Source: Streptomyces rapamycinicus NRRL 5491 (lineage in GTDB: Bacteria; Actinomycetota; Actinomycetes; Streptomycetales; Streptomycetaceae). From it: a stretch of DNA of 64,000 bases. Position 1 is the stretch's first letter, and each line of letters begins with the position of its first letter. Below, one piece after another: positions 16,674 through 25,398 of the stretch. The DNA lies in assembly GCF_024298965.1 (NCBI RefSeq), contig NZ_CP085193.1, positions 11,718,001 to 11,782,000 of the forward strand, in the 5' to 3' direction. The notes under the pieces were generated by a model that saw nothing but the letters and a program-made list of their open reading frames with translations, was not told the DNA's origin and made no database searches. A program made the position numbers and the translations under genes.

Positions 16674-17192
16674 ATGCGCCAGGTAGTGACCTTCGACGCC
16701 TACGGCACCCTCGTCGACTTCGAACTCGTCCCCGCGACCCTCAAGACGCTCCAGGACCGGCTCGACCTGGACGGGCTGGATGTCGACAAGTTCCTCGACA
16801 ACTTCCGGGTCATGCGCTTCCAGGCCGTGCTGGAGGCGTACCGCCCGTACGACGAGGTGCTGCACTCCAGCCTGGAGAAGGCGATGCGGCTGCACGGACT
16901 GGAGTTCCGCACCTCGGACGGCGACGCCCTGGTGGAGGCGGTGTCCGGCTTCGGGCCGTTCCCCGAGGTGCCGGACGCGCTGCGGGCCCTGAAGTCCCGC
17001 TACGAGATCGCCATCATCTCCAACACCAACGACGATCTGATCGCCCGGAACATCGAGCGCGTCGGCGTGGACTTCGACCATGTGATCACCGCCCAGCAGG
17101 CGGGTGCGTACAAGCCCTCCCGGGAGACCTTCGCGTACGCGCACAAGACCATCGGCGTCGACCCGTCCCAGGTCATCCACACCGCCCAGGGC
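16674..17192 (+). pseudogene. HAD-superfamily (haloacid dehalogenase type II-like) hydrolase, 3'-truncated
   Basis: The first ~173 codons of a type II haloacid-dehalogenase-like protein: nucleophile Asp in VVTFDAYGTLVDF, motif II Ser/Asn in IAIISNTNDD, motif III Lys in QAGAYKPSRETF, then IHTAQG. The family continues with a FEYD-type motif IV Asp and ~40 more residues, but here the sequence switches at 17190-17195 into an FAD oxidoreductase in another frame. The loss of motif IV should abolish activity. The start is the ATG preceded by GGTGGAG. Confidence 0.75.
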
Positions 17193-18385
17193 TCGGCGGC
17201 GGCCTCACCGGACTGTCCACCGCGCTGCACACCGCCCGCAAGGGCGCGGACGTCCTGCTCGTGGAGAAGGGCAAGATCGGCTCCGGTGCCTCGGGGCGCA
17301 ACGGCAGCATGTGCACCCAGGGCATCACCATCTCCACCGGCGAGGCGCGCAAGCGCTACGGGCAGCCGCGCGCCCGCGAGCTGTACGACGCCTTCCGCGC
17401 GGCGGTGGACGTCGTCGAGGAGCTGACCGAGAAGGAGGGCATCGACTGCGACTTCACCCGGTGCGGCCGGCTCGGTGTGGCGTACAAGGCCGAGCACTTC
17501 GAGCGGAAGAGGGCCCAGCAGCGCGATCTGGCCGAGAACTTCGGCCATGAGACGGTGCTGCTGAGCCGGGATGAGCTGCGCGCCGAACTCGGCTCGGACT
17601 ACTACCACGGCGCGCTGCTGGACCCGCTCAGCGCGGCGCTGCACGTCGGCAAGTACGTCCACGGCCTCGCGGCCGCCGCCGAACGGGCCGGGGCGCGGAT
17701 CCACGAGCGCAACGCCGCCACCGCCGTGACCCGCGAACCGGACGGCTCCTTCCTGGTGGAGACGTGGCACGGCACCGTCCGGGCGAAGCAGGTGATGGCG
17801 GCCACCGACGCGTACACCGACCGTTCGCTGCCGTGGTTCCGCAAGCGGCTGGTGTCCGTCGGCAGCTTCGTCATCGTCACCGAGCCGCTGGGCGAGGAGC
17901 CGGCCCGGGAGATCATCCCGAAGGCCCGGCTGGTGGTCGACTCCAAGGACATCGGCCACTACATCCGGCTCACCCCCGATCAGCGCCTCGCCTTCGGCGG
18001 CCGGGCCCACTTCGCCCCCTCCGACCCGGCCTCGGACCGCCGCGGCGGAGCGGTGCTGAAGCGCGAAATGGCGGAGGTCTTCCCGCAGTTGCGCCATGTG
18101 GACATCGACTGTGTGTGGGGCGGCAGCGTCGGGTTCTCCTACGACCGCGTCCCGCACGCCGGCCAGGCCGACGGCGTGTACTACTCGATGGGCTACTGCG
18201 GCCACGGTGTTCAGCTGGCCACGTACATGGGCCGTGCCATGGCCGAGGTGATGGACGGCCGCCCGGAGGCCAATCCACTGCGCGGCATCGGCTTCCCGCG
18301 GATCCCGGTGCCCTTCTACAACGGGACGGCCTGGTTTCTGCCGTTCGCCGGGGCGTACTACAAGGCCAAGGACCGGCTCATGTGA
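17192..18385 (+). pseudogene. FAD-dependent oxidoreductase (DAO/amine oxidoreductase family), 5'-truncated
   Basis: The frame enters directly at the dinucleotide-binding Gly motif (LGGGLTGLSTALHTARKGAD) and then runs intact for ~395 codons (SGRNGSMCTQG, HVGKYVHGLAAAAERAGARI, DQRLAFGGRAHF, YYSMGYCGHGVQLATYMGRA). It resembles gamma-glutamylputrescine or glycine-type oxidoreductases of the DAO family. The start codon and roughly 25 N-terminal residues are missing because the gene is joined to the truncated HAD gene at ~17192 in a different frame. An internal GTG or ATG start would lack the first FAD-binding strand. Probably inactive. Confidence 0.75.
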
Positions 18386-18397
18386 GCCACTGTGTGG

Positions 18398-19207
18398 TCA
18401 GCCGTCCTCGGGGAGGTACGGGCCGGCGAGCGTGACCCCGGCCCGTTCCAGGGCGTGGGCCAGCTCATCGCCCGGCGGCCGCTCGCTGACCAGTACGTCG
18501 ACACGGCTGAGCGGGCAGATCAGGGCCAGCGCCCGGCGCTCGAACTTGGCCGAGTCCGCCAGCACCACGACCCGGGACGCGGAGTCCATCATCTCCTGGA
18601 TCATCTGGGCCTCCGGGATGTTGGACACCGAAAGTCCCGAGGCGCTGACCCCGCCCACCGCGATGAGGGCGGTGTCCGCGCTCACCCCGGCGGTGTCGGG
18701 GAAGCGTATCGGGCCGATGGTGACCAGCGCGGTGGTCCGGCAGCCACCGCCGAGGACGAACAGATCGCGCAGGGCCTGAACCGGGACCATCCCCGGCACC
18801 CGCAGATTGTTGGTGACGATCGTCAGCCCCCGGTGGCCGCCGAGCGCGGCCACCGCCGAGAGCACCGTGGTGCCGCCGTTGACGAGCAGCGTCTCGTTGT
18901 CCCGCACCAGCCGGGCGGCGGCGGTCCCGATGGCCTCCTTGGCCTCCCGGCGCTCGTTCAGCCGGTCCGTCATCGGGCTGTCCGCCGTGGCGAGTTCGCC
19001 CCCGGGCACGGCCCCGCCATGGGTGCGCGCCACCAGGCCGCGCGCCGCCAGATGGTCCAGATCCCGCCGTACGGTGTCGACCGAGACGGCGAACTCCTTC
19101 GCCAGCTCCGCGATGGTGGCCTGGCCGCGCTGCTGGATGAAGGCGGTGAGGTCGGCGCGGCGGCGCGCGGGCAGGTTCGCCGCCCGGGTGCCCTCTGCTG
19201 ACGTCAT
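18398..19207 (-). CDS. DeoR/GlpR-family transcriptional repressor
   Basis: A 269-residue regulator. Residues ~18-57 are the DeoR winged helix (TIAELAKEFAVSVDTVRRDL, ARTHGGA). The rest is the DeoRC sensor domain, with the phosphosugar-binding VNGGTTVLSAVAAL segment near residue 100. It is divergent from the sugar ABC/kinase/aldolase cassette at 19377-27792, so it very likely represses that operon until a phosphorylated intermediate accumulates. Two near-identical 13-bp repeats flank the operon promoter. The start ATG at 19207 has an upstream GGGGGACC stretch; a long upstream extension is rejected because it would cover the promoter. Confidence 0.88.
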   Translation of the reverse strand: MTSAEGTRAANLPARRRADLTAFIQQRGQATIAELAKEFAVSVDTVRRDLDHLAARGLVARTHGGAVPGGELATADSPMTDRLNERREAKEAIGTAAARLVRDNETLLVNGGTTVLSAVAALGGHRGLTIVTNNLRVPGMVPVQALRDLFVLGGGCRTTALVTIGPIRFPDTAGVSADTALIAVGGVSASGLSVSNIPEAQMIQEMMDSASRVVVLADSAKFERRALALICPLSRVDVLVSERPPGDELAHALERAGVTLAGPYLPEDG

Positions 19208-19261
19208 CGTGTGGTCCCCCTTTTCGACGCTGCGTAACACCGCAGATTCTCGCACCTTACC

Positions 19262-19275
19262 GCAAGAAGCCGCAG
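19262..19275 (+). promoter_or_regulatory. DeoR operator candidate O1
   Basis: GCAAGAAGCCGCAG. It matches O2 (19316-19329) at 11 of the first 13 positions and lies just upstream of the -35 box of the sugar operon promoter, 54 bp (about five helical turns) from O2. Confidence 0.5.
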
Positions 19276-19283
19276 CACGACCC

Positions 19284-19312
19284 TTGACCGTGGGGTGTGG
19301 CCGCCGTAGCTT
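19284..19312 (+). promoter_or_regulatory. Promoter of the sugar ABC/kinase operon
   Basis: -35 TTGACC (19284-19289), 17-bp spacer, -10 TAGCTT (19307-19312): a good HrdB-type promoter, 65 bp upstream of the lipoprotein GTG start. It lies between two direct repeats proposed as DeoR operators. Confidence 0.65.
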
Positions 19313-19315
19313 GCA

Positions 19316-19329
19316 GCAAAGAGCCGCAT
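19316..19329 (+). promoter_or_regulatory. DeoR operator candidate O2
   Basis: GCAAAGAGCCGCAT begins four bases after the -10 box and so covers the expected transcription start. Together with O1 it could loop or block the promoter. Confidence 0.5.
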
Positions 19330-19376
19330 AAACCAGCGCAGCTTTGTACGCCTTTCTGCGCGTCAATGGAGTCGCC

Positions 19377-20726
19377 GTGGAGCCGCACCACCCACCCATA
19401 CGCCCCGAGCCGCCCTGGACCCGCCGACGGGTCGCCGCCACCGCCGCCACCGCCGCCACCGCCCTCGGCGGCCTCGCCGCCGCCCCCGCGCTCACCGCCT
19501 GCGGGGGCGATGAGCCCGGCCGGAGCGTCGGCGGAGGCGGTGGCCGCAGAAGAGAACTCACCTTCGCCTGCGCGGCGTTCACCGGTGGCGCGGCCGGTAT
19601 GCAGTCGTTCGCCGACCGCTACAACGCCGCCCAGACCCGCTACCGGGTCACCGTGCGCGATCTGCCGCCGCCCAGCTCCAGCACCGAATGCCATCAGCAG
19701 CTCACCCAGCTGCTGGCGCGCAAGGACGGCACGGTCGACGTCTTCGCCCAGGACGTGGTGTGGATCGCCGAACTGGCCGCGGCGGGCTGGGCGCACCCGC
19801 TGGACAGGGACGTCTCCGCGGCGCTGCGGCGCTCCTTCTTCCCCGGTGTGGTCGAGGCGTGCACCTATCGGGGCCGACTCGTCGCCCTGCCCTGGTACGT
19901 GGACGCGGGCGGCCTCTACTACCGCACCGACCTGATGCGGGCGCTCGGCCGCAAGCCGCCGACCGACTGGCACCAACTGGCCGACCTCGCGGCCGAGATG
20001 CGGCACCGCCGGGTGCCCATGGGCTATCTGTGGCAGGCCAAGCAGGCCGAGATCCTCCTGTGCGACCTGGTCGAGTTCATCGCCTCCAACCGTGGCCACA
20101 TCATCGACCCCTCGGGCGCGGTGCGCGTGGACAGCCCCGCATGCGTCGAGGCCGTCCAGTTCATGCGCGACCTGGTGTACCGCTACAAGGTCAGCCCGTC
20201 CGAGGTGTTCTCGTGGGACGAGGAGCCCAGCCGCCGCCCCTTCACCGCGGGCCGGGTCGGGATGATGCGGCACTGGAGCTATGTCTACGGCGTCTCCCAG
20301 AACCCGGACCAGTCCAAGGTCGTCGGCAAGGTCGGCGTCGCCCCGCTGCCCAGTTTCCCCGGCGGCACGTCCTCCTCCTGCCTCGGTGGCTATCAGCTCG
20401 GCGTCGCGGCGGGATCCCGCAACAAGGAAGGCGCCATGGACTTCCTGCACTGGCTCGCCGGCACCGAGGCCCAGCTCGCCTTCGCGCTCGACTTCGGCAA
20501 CGCCCCCTCCCGCGTCTCGGTCTACGACGAGAAGAAGCTGGCCGAGGGCCAGCCCGCGATGGTCAAGCTGAAGGAGGCGTTCGGCAACGGCGTGCCCCGC
20601 CCCGTCACCCCGCACTACTCCCGGGTCAGCCTCGCCCTCCAGTCCGCGGTCTCCCGCGCCCTGGTCTACGGCGATGTGCGCGGCACCCTCCGCTCCGCCC
20701 GGCGCGACCTGGAGGCGATCGTCTGA
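19377..20726 (+). CDS. Sugar ABC transporter substrate-binding lipoprotein
   Basis: A 449-residue extracellular solute-binding protein family 1 (MalE-like) lipoprotein. The leader has RRR followed by an Ala-rich hydrophobic stretch and a lipobox ending LTAC; the twin Arg suggests Tat export. The mature domain shows the hallmarks ACAAFTGGAAGMQSFADRYN, DVFAQDVVWIAELAAAG, LPWYVDAGGLYYRTDLMR and a C-terminal GGYQLGVAAGSRNKEGAMDFL. The GTG at 19377 is chosen because GGAG lies six bases upstream; a TTG at 19344 has no such site. It heads the operon controlled by the divergent DeoR regulator. The sugar is unknown. Confidence 0.88.
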   Translation: MEPHHPPIRPEPPWTRRRVAATAATAATALGGLAAAPALTACGGDEPGRSVGGGGGRRRELTFACAAFTGGAAGMQSFADRYNAAQTRYRVTVRDLPPPSSSTECHQQLTQLLARKDGTVDVFAQDVVWIAELAAAGWAHPLDRDVSAALRRSFFPGVVEACTYRGRLVALPWYVDAGGLYYRTDLMRALGRKPPTDWHQLADLAAEMRHRRVPMGYLWQAKQAEILLCDLVEFIASNRGHIIDPSGAVRVDSPACVEAVQFMRDLVYRYKVSPSEVFSWDEEPSRRPFTAGRVGMMRHWSYVYGVSQNPDQSKVVGKVGVAPLPSFPGGTSSSCLGGYQLGVAAGSRNKEGAMDFLHWLAGTEAQLAFALDFGNAPSRVSVYDEKKLAEGQPAMVKLKEAFGNGVPRPVTPHYSRVSLALQSAVSRALVYGDVRGTLRSARRDLEAIV

Positions 20727-21745
20727 TGGGCCACCTCGCCTTCTTCCACAGAACGCCCGGGCACACCCCGCTGCGCGGCAAGCACCGCGCACCCTCCCTG
20801 GAGCAGCCGCGGCTCACACCCGGCGAGGGCGCCCCGCGCCGCCTGGTACCCAGGCGCGAGTCCTCGTCCGCGGGCCCGCGCCTGGTGGGCATCGTCCTGC
20901 TGGCCCCCGCGCTCGCCGCCGTCCTCGCCGTCTCCCTATACCCGGTGCTGCGCACCCTGTGGCTGTCCCTGCACGACGCGGGGTTCTCCACCGGATCGCA
21001 CTTCACCGGCACCGCCAATGTGTCCCGGCTGCTCGGCGACGACCTGTTCTGGAACGCCTGGTGGCGCACCGTGGCCTTCGCCTTCGGCACCACGCTCGTG
21101 GAGACCGCGCTCGGCATCGGCTTCGCGCTCGTGCTGCACCAGTCCTTCCGCGGCCGCGGCTGGGCCCGCGCCGCCGTGCTCATCCCGTGGGCCATCCCCA
21201 CCGTCGTCACCTCGCGCATGTTCGGCTGGATCTTCGACGGGCAGTCCGGTGTCGCCAACTACCTGCTGACCCGGCTCCATCTGACCGACGGCTACATCAA
21301 CTTCCTCGGCGATCCGCACACCGCGCTGCCCACCATCGGGCTCGCCGACATATGGAAGACCACCCCGTTCATGGCGCTGCTGGTGCTCGCCGCGCTCCAG
21401 ACCGTGCCCAGGGAGCTCGGCGAGTCCGCGAAGATCGACGGCGCCTCGCCCTGGTGCACCTTCCGCTGCGTCACCCTCCCGGTGATCGCGCCCGCCCTGC
21501 TGATCGCCGCGCTCATCCGGGTCCTCGACGCCTTCCGGGTCTTCGACCTGCCGTACGTCCTCACCGGCGGCGGCCCCGCGGACTCCACCGAGACGCTGTC
21601 CACCTTCGGCTACAAGACCCTCTTCTCCGGCCTCGAACTGGGCTACGGCTCGATGATCGCCACCGCCGCCTTCGTCACCGAAGTGCTCATCGCCGCGGGC
21701 TTCGCCTACTACCTGAGCCGGCGCTACCGCGCCCTGGAGGGCTGA
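20726..21745 (+). CDS. Sugar ABC transporter permease (MalF-like)
   Basis: A 339-residue permease. A ~55-residue cytoplasmic N-terminus precedes six predicted membrane segments. The EAA loop is visible as ELGESAKIDGASPWCTFRCVTLPVI near residue 235. ATG shares its A with the upstream TGA. It pairs with the MalG-like permease that follows. No ATPase gene lies in the operon, as is usual in Streptomyces, where one MsiK-type ATPase encoded elsewhere energises many sugar importers. Confidence 0.9.
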   Translation: MGHLAFFHRTPGHTPLRGKHRAPSLEQPRLTPGEGAPRRLVPRRESSSAGPRLVGIVLLAPALAAVLAVSLYPVLRTLWLSLHDAGFSTGSHFTGTANVSRLLGDDLFWNAWWRTVAFAFGTTLVETALGIGFALVLHQSFRGRGWARAAVLIPWAIPTVVTSRMFGWIFDGQSGVANYLLTRLHLTDGYINFLGDPHTALPTIGLADIWKTTPFMALLVLAALQTVPRELGESAKIDGASPWCTFRCVTLPVIAPALLIAALIRVLDAFRVFDLPYVLTGGGPADSTETLSTFGYKTLFSGLELGYGSMIATAAFVTEVLIAAGFAYYLSRRYRALEG

Positions 21746-21748
21746 GCC

Positions 21749-22630
21749 ATGACCGCCATCCCCGCGCCCCTCCCCGCCGCGCCCGCCGCCATCCGGGCCC
21801 GCCGCCGGGCCCTGACCCGCCGGGTGCTGTTCCGGACCGCCGTCGGCGCGGTCGTGCTCTGGTCCGTCGCACCGTTCCTGTGGCAGCTCAGCACCTCGTT
21901 CCAGCGGGACCGCGATCTGTCCTCGGTGACCCCGCACTGGCTGCCCGTCCCGGGCACGCTGGAGCACTACCGGGCCGTCTTCACCGACTACGAATTCGGC
22001 AAGTACATGATCAACAGCGTCATCGTCACGGTCACCGCGACCGCGATCGGACTGCTGCTGGCGGCGCTGGCCACCTATGCGCTCGCCCGGCTGCCGGTGC
22101 CCGGCAAGGGCGTGGTGCTCGCCGTGGTCCTCGGCCTGTCGATGTTCCCGCAGATCTCGATCGTCGTCCCGCTCTATCTGGTGCTCAACACCCTCGGGCT
22201 GCTCGACACCTATACGGGGCTGTCCAGTTCGTACGTCGGGCTCGCCCTGCCGCTCATGATCTTCGTGCTGTACGCGCACTTCCGGTCCCTGCCCACCCAG
22301 CTGGACGAGGCCGCCGCCATCGACGGGGCGGGGCTGCTGCGCACCCTGCGCAGTGTGATCCTGCCGCTCGCGCTGCCCGGGATCGCGGCCGCCGGAATGC
22401 TCGGCTTCATCACCAACTGGAACGAGTTCATGCTCGCGCTGGCCTTCACCTCCTCACCCGAGCACCAGACCGTGCCGGTCGGCATCGCGGGCTTCCAGTC
22501 CCAGTACTTCGTCCCCTGGGGCGACATGGCCGCCGCCTCCGTCGTGGTCACCGTGCCGCTGGTGCTGATCGTCATGCTCTTCCAGCGCCGCATCGTCGCG
22601 GGCATCACCTCCGGGGCGGTGAAGGAATGA
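21749..22630 (+). CDS. Sugar ABC transporter permease (MalG-like)
   Basis: A 293-residue permease with the MalG-type EAA loop QLDEAAAIDGAGLLRTLRSVILPLALPGIAA and six membrane segments. It starts three bases after the stop of the MalF-like gene, and its TGA overlaps the kinase ATG (ATGA at 22627-22630), so transport and phosphorylation are translationally coupled. Confidence 0.9.
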   Translation: MTAIPAPLPAAPAAIRARRRALTRRVLFRTAVGAVVLWSVAPFLWQLSTSFQRDRDLSSVTPHWLPVPGTLEHYRAVFTDYEFGKYMINSVIVTVTATAIGLLLAALATYALARLPVPGKGVVLAVVLGLSMFPQISIVVPLYLVLNTLGLLDTYTGLSSSYVGLALPLMIFVLYAHFRSLPTQLDEAAAIDGAGLLRTLRSVILPLALPGIAAAGMLGFITNWNEFMLALAFTSSPEHQTVPVGIAGFQSQYFVPWGDMAAASVVVTVPLVLIVMLFQRRIVAGITSGAVKE

Positions 22631-24177
22631 CCGGGCGGGCCACCGCGCGGCCGCTGCGGGCGGTCAGCCGGGACGAGGTCTGGGCGGACCGGTACCGCGC
22701 CCTCGCCGCGCGGGTCCGCGCCCGGGCCCGTACGGCCGCACCGGTCCTCGCCGGATTCAGCGCCTGCGTCGACCACGTCTACCGGATGGACCCCGCCCGG
22801 ATCGCCGCACTCGTCGAGTGGGCGGGGACCGCCGGACCGGCGGGCCGGGTGGCCGCCGAGGTCCACCGGCGGATCCGCCAGGGCCACGGCGGGGAGATCG
22901 TCGAGCTGTGGCCGGGCGGCACCGAGTGGGTGAGCACACTGCTCGGCGCCCCCGACCAGGTGCAACTCGGCGGCAGCGGTCCGCAGGCATCCTGGGCGCT
23001 GGCCGTGCTCGGCGCGCCCAGCGTCGTTCCGCTGGCCGACCGCGGCACCGAGCAACTGGCGGTGCTCCACCCCGAGGTACGGCTGTGCACCGCCACCGGC
23101 ACCGTCGCGGCCGGACAACTGGCCACCGCCACCACACCCACGGGCCGTACCGCGTACGGCCCGTACGGCCGGGGCGGTTCGGGCGGCCCCGGTGGCCGTC
23201 CGGGCGACCTCGGCGGTGCGGGCGGTGCGGGCGGCCTGGGTGATCCGAGCGGTCCCGGCGGCCTCGGCAGCCCTTACAGCCCTGGCGGTCCCGGCCGTCC
23301 CGGTGCGGTCAAGCAGCCGCACAGTGTCCTGGAGTTCGCCGCGGGCACCCCCGTGCCCGGACTGCCGGACGGGCTGCCGCGTTCCTCCCGGATCATCCTG
23401 CGGTTCGTGGACGACGGGATCGAGCGCGACGAGTGGTTCGCCGCCCGCTCCGGCGAACTGGCCCGCACCGCCGCGGCGGGCCTGCTGTCCGGCATGAACG
23501 GGCTGCCCGAGGATGGCACCGGGCCCGCCGACCGGGCCTGGCTCACCGAGGTCGTCCGCACCTGGCGGGACGCCGGACTGCCGCTGCTCCACCTCGAGCT
23601 CGCCGAGTTCGCCACCGTCCGCGCCCTGCGCGCGGGATGCGACGAGTACGCCCCGCTGGCCGACTCCGTCGGCATGAGCCTGTCCGAACTCGCCGCGCTC
23701 GCCGGGCCCTCGGCCCGTGCCTCGCCCGTCACCGCCGCGGCCCGGTTCGCCACCGCGTACCACCTGGAGCGGGTCTGTGTGCACGCCGACGGCTGGGTCC
23801 TCGCGGTCCACCGCGGCGACCCCACCGAGCAGCGGACCGCGCTGATGACCGGCAGTCTGCTGGCCGCCGCGCGGGCCGCCCACGGCGAGCCCACCGCCGA
23901 CCTCGAACCCGCGGCCGCGGCCGGTTACACCGAGGACCGCCCGGCCGACGGCTCGCTGGGGGATGGGCTGCGGGCGGACTGCGTACCCGCGCCCCACCTC
24001 TGCCGGCCCGCGGCCACCATCGGCCTCGGCGACACCTTCGTGGGCGGGCTGCTGCTCGCACGCTCGCTCCCGCCGGACGACCCGCCGCACCGGCCACCGT
24101 CCCGCACCACGACCGACCCTCCCAGCGCCACGACCGTCACCACGACCGACACCACGACCGACCTTGACGCCCCTTGA
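22627..24177 (+). CDS. ADP-dependent-type sugar kinase (ADP-glucokinase/phosphofructokinase family)
   Basis: A 516-residue protein resembling the ADP_PFK_GK ribokinase-fold family, which uses ADP rather than ATP and is best known from archaea. Visible motifs are the sugar-binding GFSACVDHVYRMD near residue 42, LGGSGPQASWALAVLG (~118), RIILRFVDDG, LLSGMNGLPEDG, the LHLELAEFA segment and the catalytic GLGDTFVGG loop (~466). Two oddities: a Gly/Pro-rich low-complexity insert at ~178-228, and a Thr/Asp-rich tail after the catalytic loop. It follows the importer with overlapping codons and precedes the aldolase and isomerase. An IS110 element begins exactly at its stop codon. Confidence 0.78.
   Translation: MTGRATARPLRAVSRDEVWADRYRALAARVRARARTAAPVLAGFSACVDHVYRMDPARIAALVEWAGTAGPAGRVAAEVHRRIRQGHGGEIVELWPGGTEWVSTLLGAPDQVQLGGSGPQASWALAVLGAPSVVPLADRGTEQLAVLHPEVRLCTATGTVAAGQLATATTPTGRTAYGPYGRGGSGGPGGRPGDLGGAGGAGGLGDPSGPGGLGSPYSPGGPGRPGAVKQPHSVLEFAAGTPVPGLPDGLPRSSRIILRFVDDGIERDEWFAARSGELARTAAAGLLSGMNGLPEDGTGPADRAWLTEVVRTWRDAGLPLLHLELAEFATVRALRAGCDEYAPLADSVGMSLSELAALAGPSARASPVTAAARFATAYHLERVCVHADGWVLAVHRGDPTEQRTALMTGSLLAAARAAHGEPTADLEPAAAAGYTEDRPADGSLGDGLRADCVPAPHLCRPAATIGLGDTFVGGLLLARSLPPDDPPHRPPSRTTTDPPSATTVTTTDTTTDLDAP
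23161..23310 (+). repeat. Gly/Pro-rich low-complexity insert in the kinase gene
   Basis: About 50 codons of mostly GGxGGP, GGAGGAGG and SPGGPG type, coding for a collagen-like flexible segment between the substrate-binding lid and the core of the kinase. Absence from related kinases is expected from the family alignment but was not tested. Confidence 0.7.
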
Positions 24178-24201
24178 TGAAAGGACTTCCCAATCGTGAT
24201 G

Positions 24202-25398
24202 TCAAGCCGCAGTCGTGACGGGAGGTGAACCTTGGTAGCACTGTCCGTCACGGATCATCGCCCACAGGACGTTGAGCCTGCGGCGGGCGAGCGCGAGCAG
24301 GGCCTGCTTGTGGCCCTTACCCTCGCTTCTCTTCCGCTGGTAGTACGCCTTGGACGCGGGGCATGTCGTGATGCTGACCATCGCCGAGAGGTACATCGAC
24401 CGCAGCAGTCCGCGGTGGTAGCGCCGGGGGCGGCGCAGGTTGCCGCTGACGCGGCCGGAGTCACGGGGCCTGGGGGCAAGGCCGGCGAAGCCGGCCAGGC
24501 GGTCGGCGCTGCCGAAGGCGTCCATGTCACCGCCGGTCGCGGCGATGAATTCGGCGCCGAGCTTGGGGCCCATACCGGGCAGGCTACGGATCACCTCGGC
24601 GTGCGGATGCTCGCGAAACGTGGCCTCGATCAGGGCGTCAAGCTCGACGATCTCCTCATCAAGGGCCATCACCCCCTTCGCGAGGCGGACCACCATGGCG
24701 GCCGCCAGCTTCTCGCCGGGCAGTGCGGTCATCTGGGCCCGGGCGGCCTCCACAACCGTCTTCGCCAGCGCCGCGGCACCGCGGACCTTGCGGTTCTTCA
24801 GCCAGGTCTCGATCCGCTGGACGCCGGCGCGGCGGATCGCGGCCGGGGTCTGGTAGCCGGTCAGCAGCATCACCGGGCCTTTATTGACCAGGTCCAGCGA
24901 CCGCTCCAACGCGGGGAAGATCTCCAGCAGTTGGGCGCGGAGCCGGTTGATCTGCCGGGTGCGGTCGAAGACCACGTCAAGGCGCCGGTTGGTCAGCGTG
25001 CGCAGGTCGACAGCGATCTCGTCACCGGGCCTCAGCAGCCCGAGGTCCCGGCGAACGCGGGCCTGGTCGGCGATGACAAAGGCGTCCTTCGCGTCCGTCT
25101 TGCCTTCGCCCTTGTAGGTGGCCGAGGCACGGTGGACTGCCAGGCCGGTCAGATAGGCCATCGGCTGATCGTGGCTGAGGAGCAGGCAGATCAGCAGGGC
25201 AGCTCCGCCGTGGTTGAGATCGACGGCCCACAGCACGTCCGCGGATATCGCCAGGACATCGCCGATGAGGTGAAGCAACTCGGTCTCATCGTTCAGGACC
25301 CGGCGCGACAGCAGCCGTTCGCCGTCCGCGTTGATCACCACGCAGTGGTGGTGTTCCTTGCCGATGTCCACTCCGGCCCAGATCTCGGGCACGGCCAC
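24202..25398 (-). CDS. IS110-family transposase (recombinase)
   Basis: A 398-residue transposase with the two IS110 domains: an N-terminal DEDD/RuvC-like domain (VPEIWAGVDIGKEHHHCVV, then KTDAKDAFVIADQ near residue 100) and a C-terminal Tnp_20 domain (EVIRSLPGMGPKLGAEFIAAT, then FAGLAPRPRDSGRVSGN) carrying the presumed catalytic Ser. The start is GTG at 25398, or GTG six bases downstream, which has better spacing from GGCGGAGG. It runs against the host operon and probably blocks or weakens expression of the downstream aldolase and isomerase genes. Confidence 0.95.
   Translation of the reverse strand: MAVPEIWAGVDIGKEHHHCVVINADGERLLSRRVLNDETELLHLIGDVLAISADVLWAVDLNHGGAALLICLLLSHDQPMAYLTGLAVHRASATYKGEGKTDAKDAFVIADQARVRRDLGLLRPGDEIAVDLRTLTNRRLDVVFDRTRQINRLRAQLLEIFPALERSLDLVNKGPVMLLTGYQTPAAIRRAGVQRIETWLKNRKVRGAAALAKTVVEAARAQMTALPGEKLAAAMVVRLAKGVMALDEEIVELDALIEATFREHPHAEVIRSLPGMGPKLGAEFIAATGGDMDAFGSADRLAGFAGLAPRPRDSGRVSGNLRRPRRYHRGLLRSMYLSAMVSITTCPASKAYYQRKRSEGKGHKQALLALARRRLNVLWAMIRDGQCYQGSPPVTTAA

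Noticed and set aside
17261..18385. FAD oxidoreductase as an intact gene starting at an internal GTG
   Set aside because: Such a start would remove the GGGLTG dinucleotide-binding motif that is present just upstream and needed for FAD binding.
22627..24177. Kinase disrupted by the IS110 element
   Set aside because: The frame reaches its natural TGA exactly at the element edge, and deleting the element restores the operon, so the kinase itself is intact.
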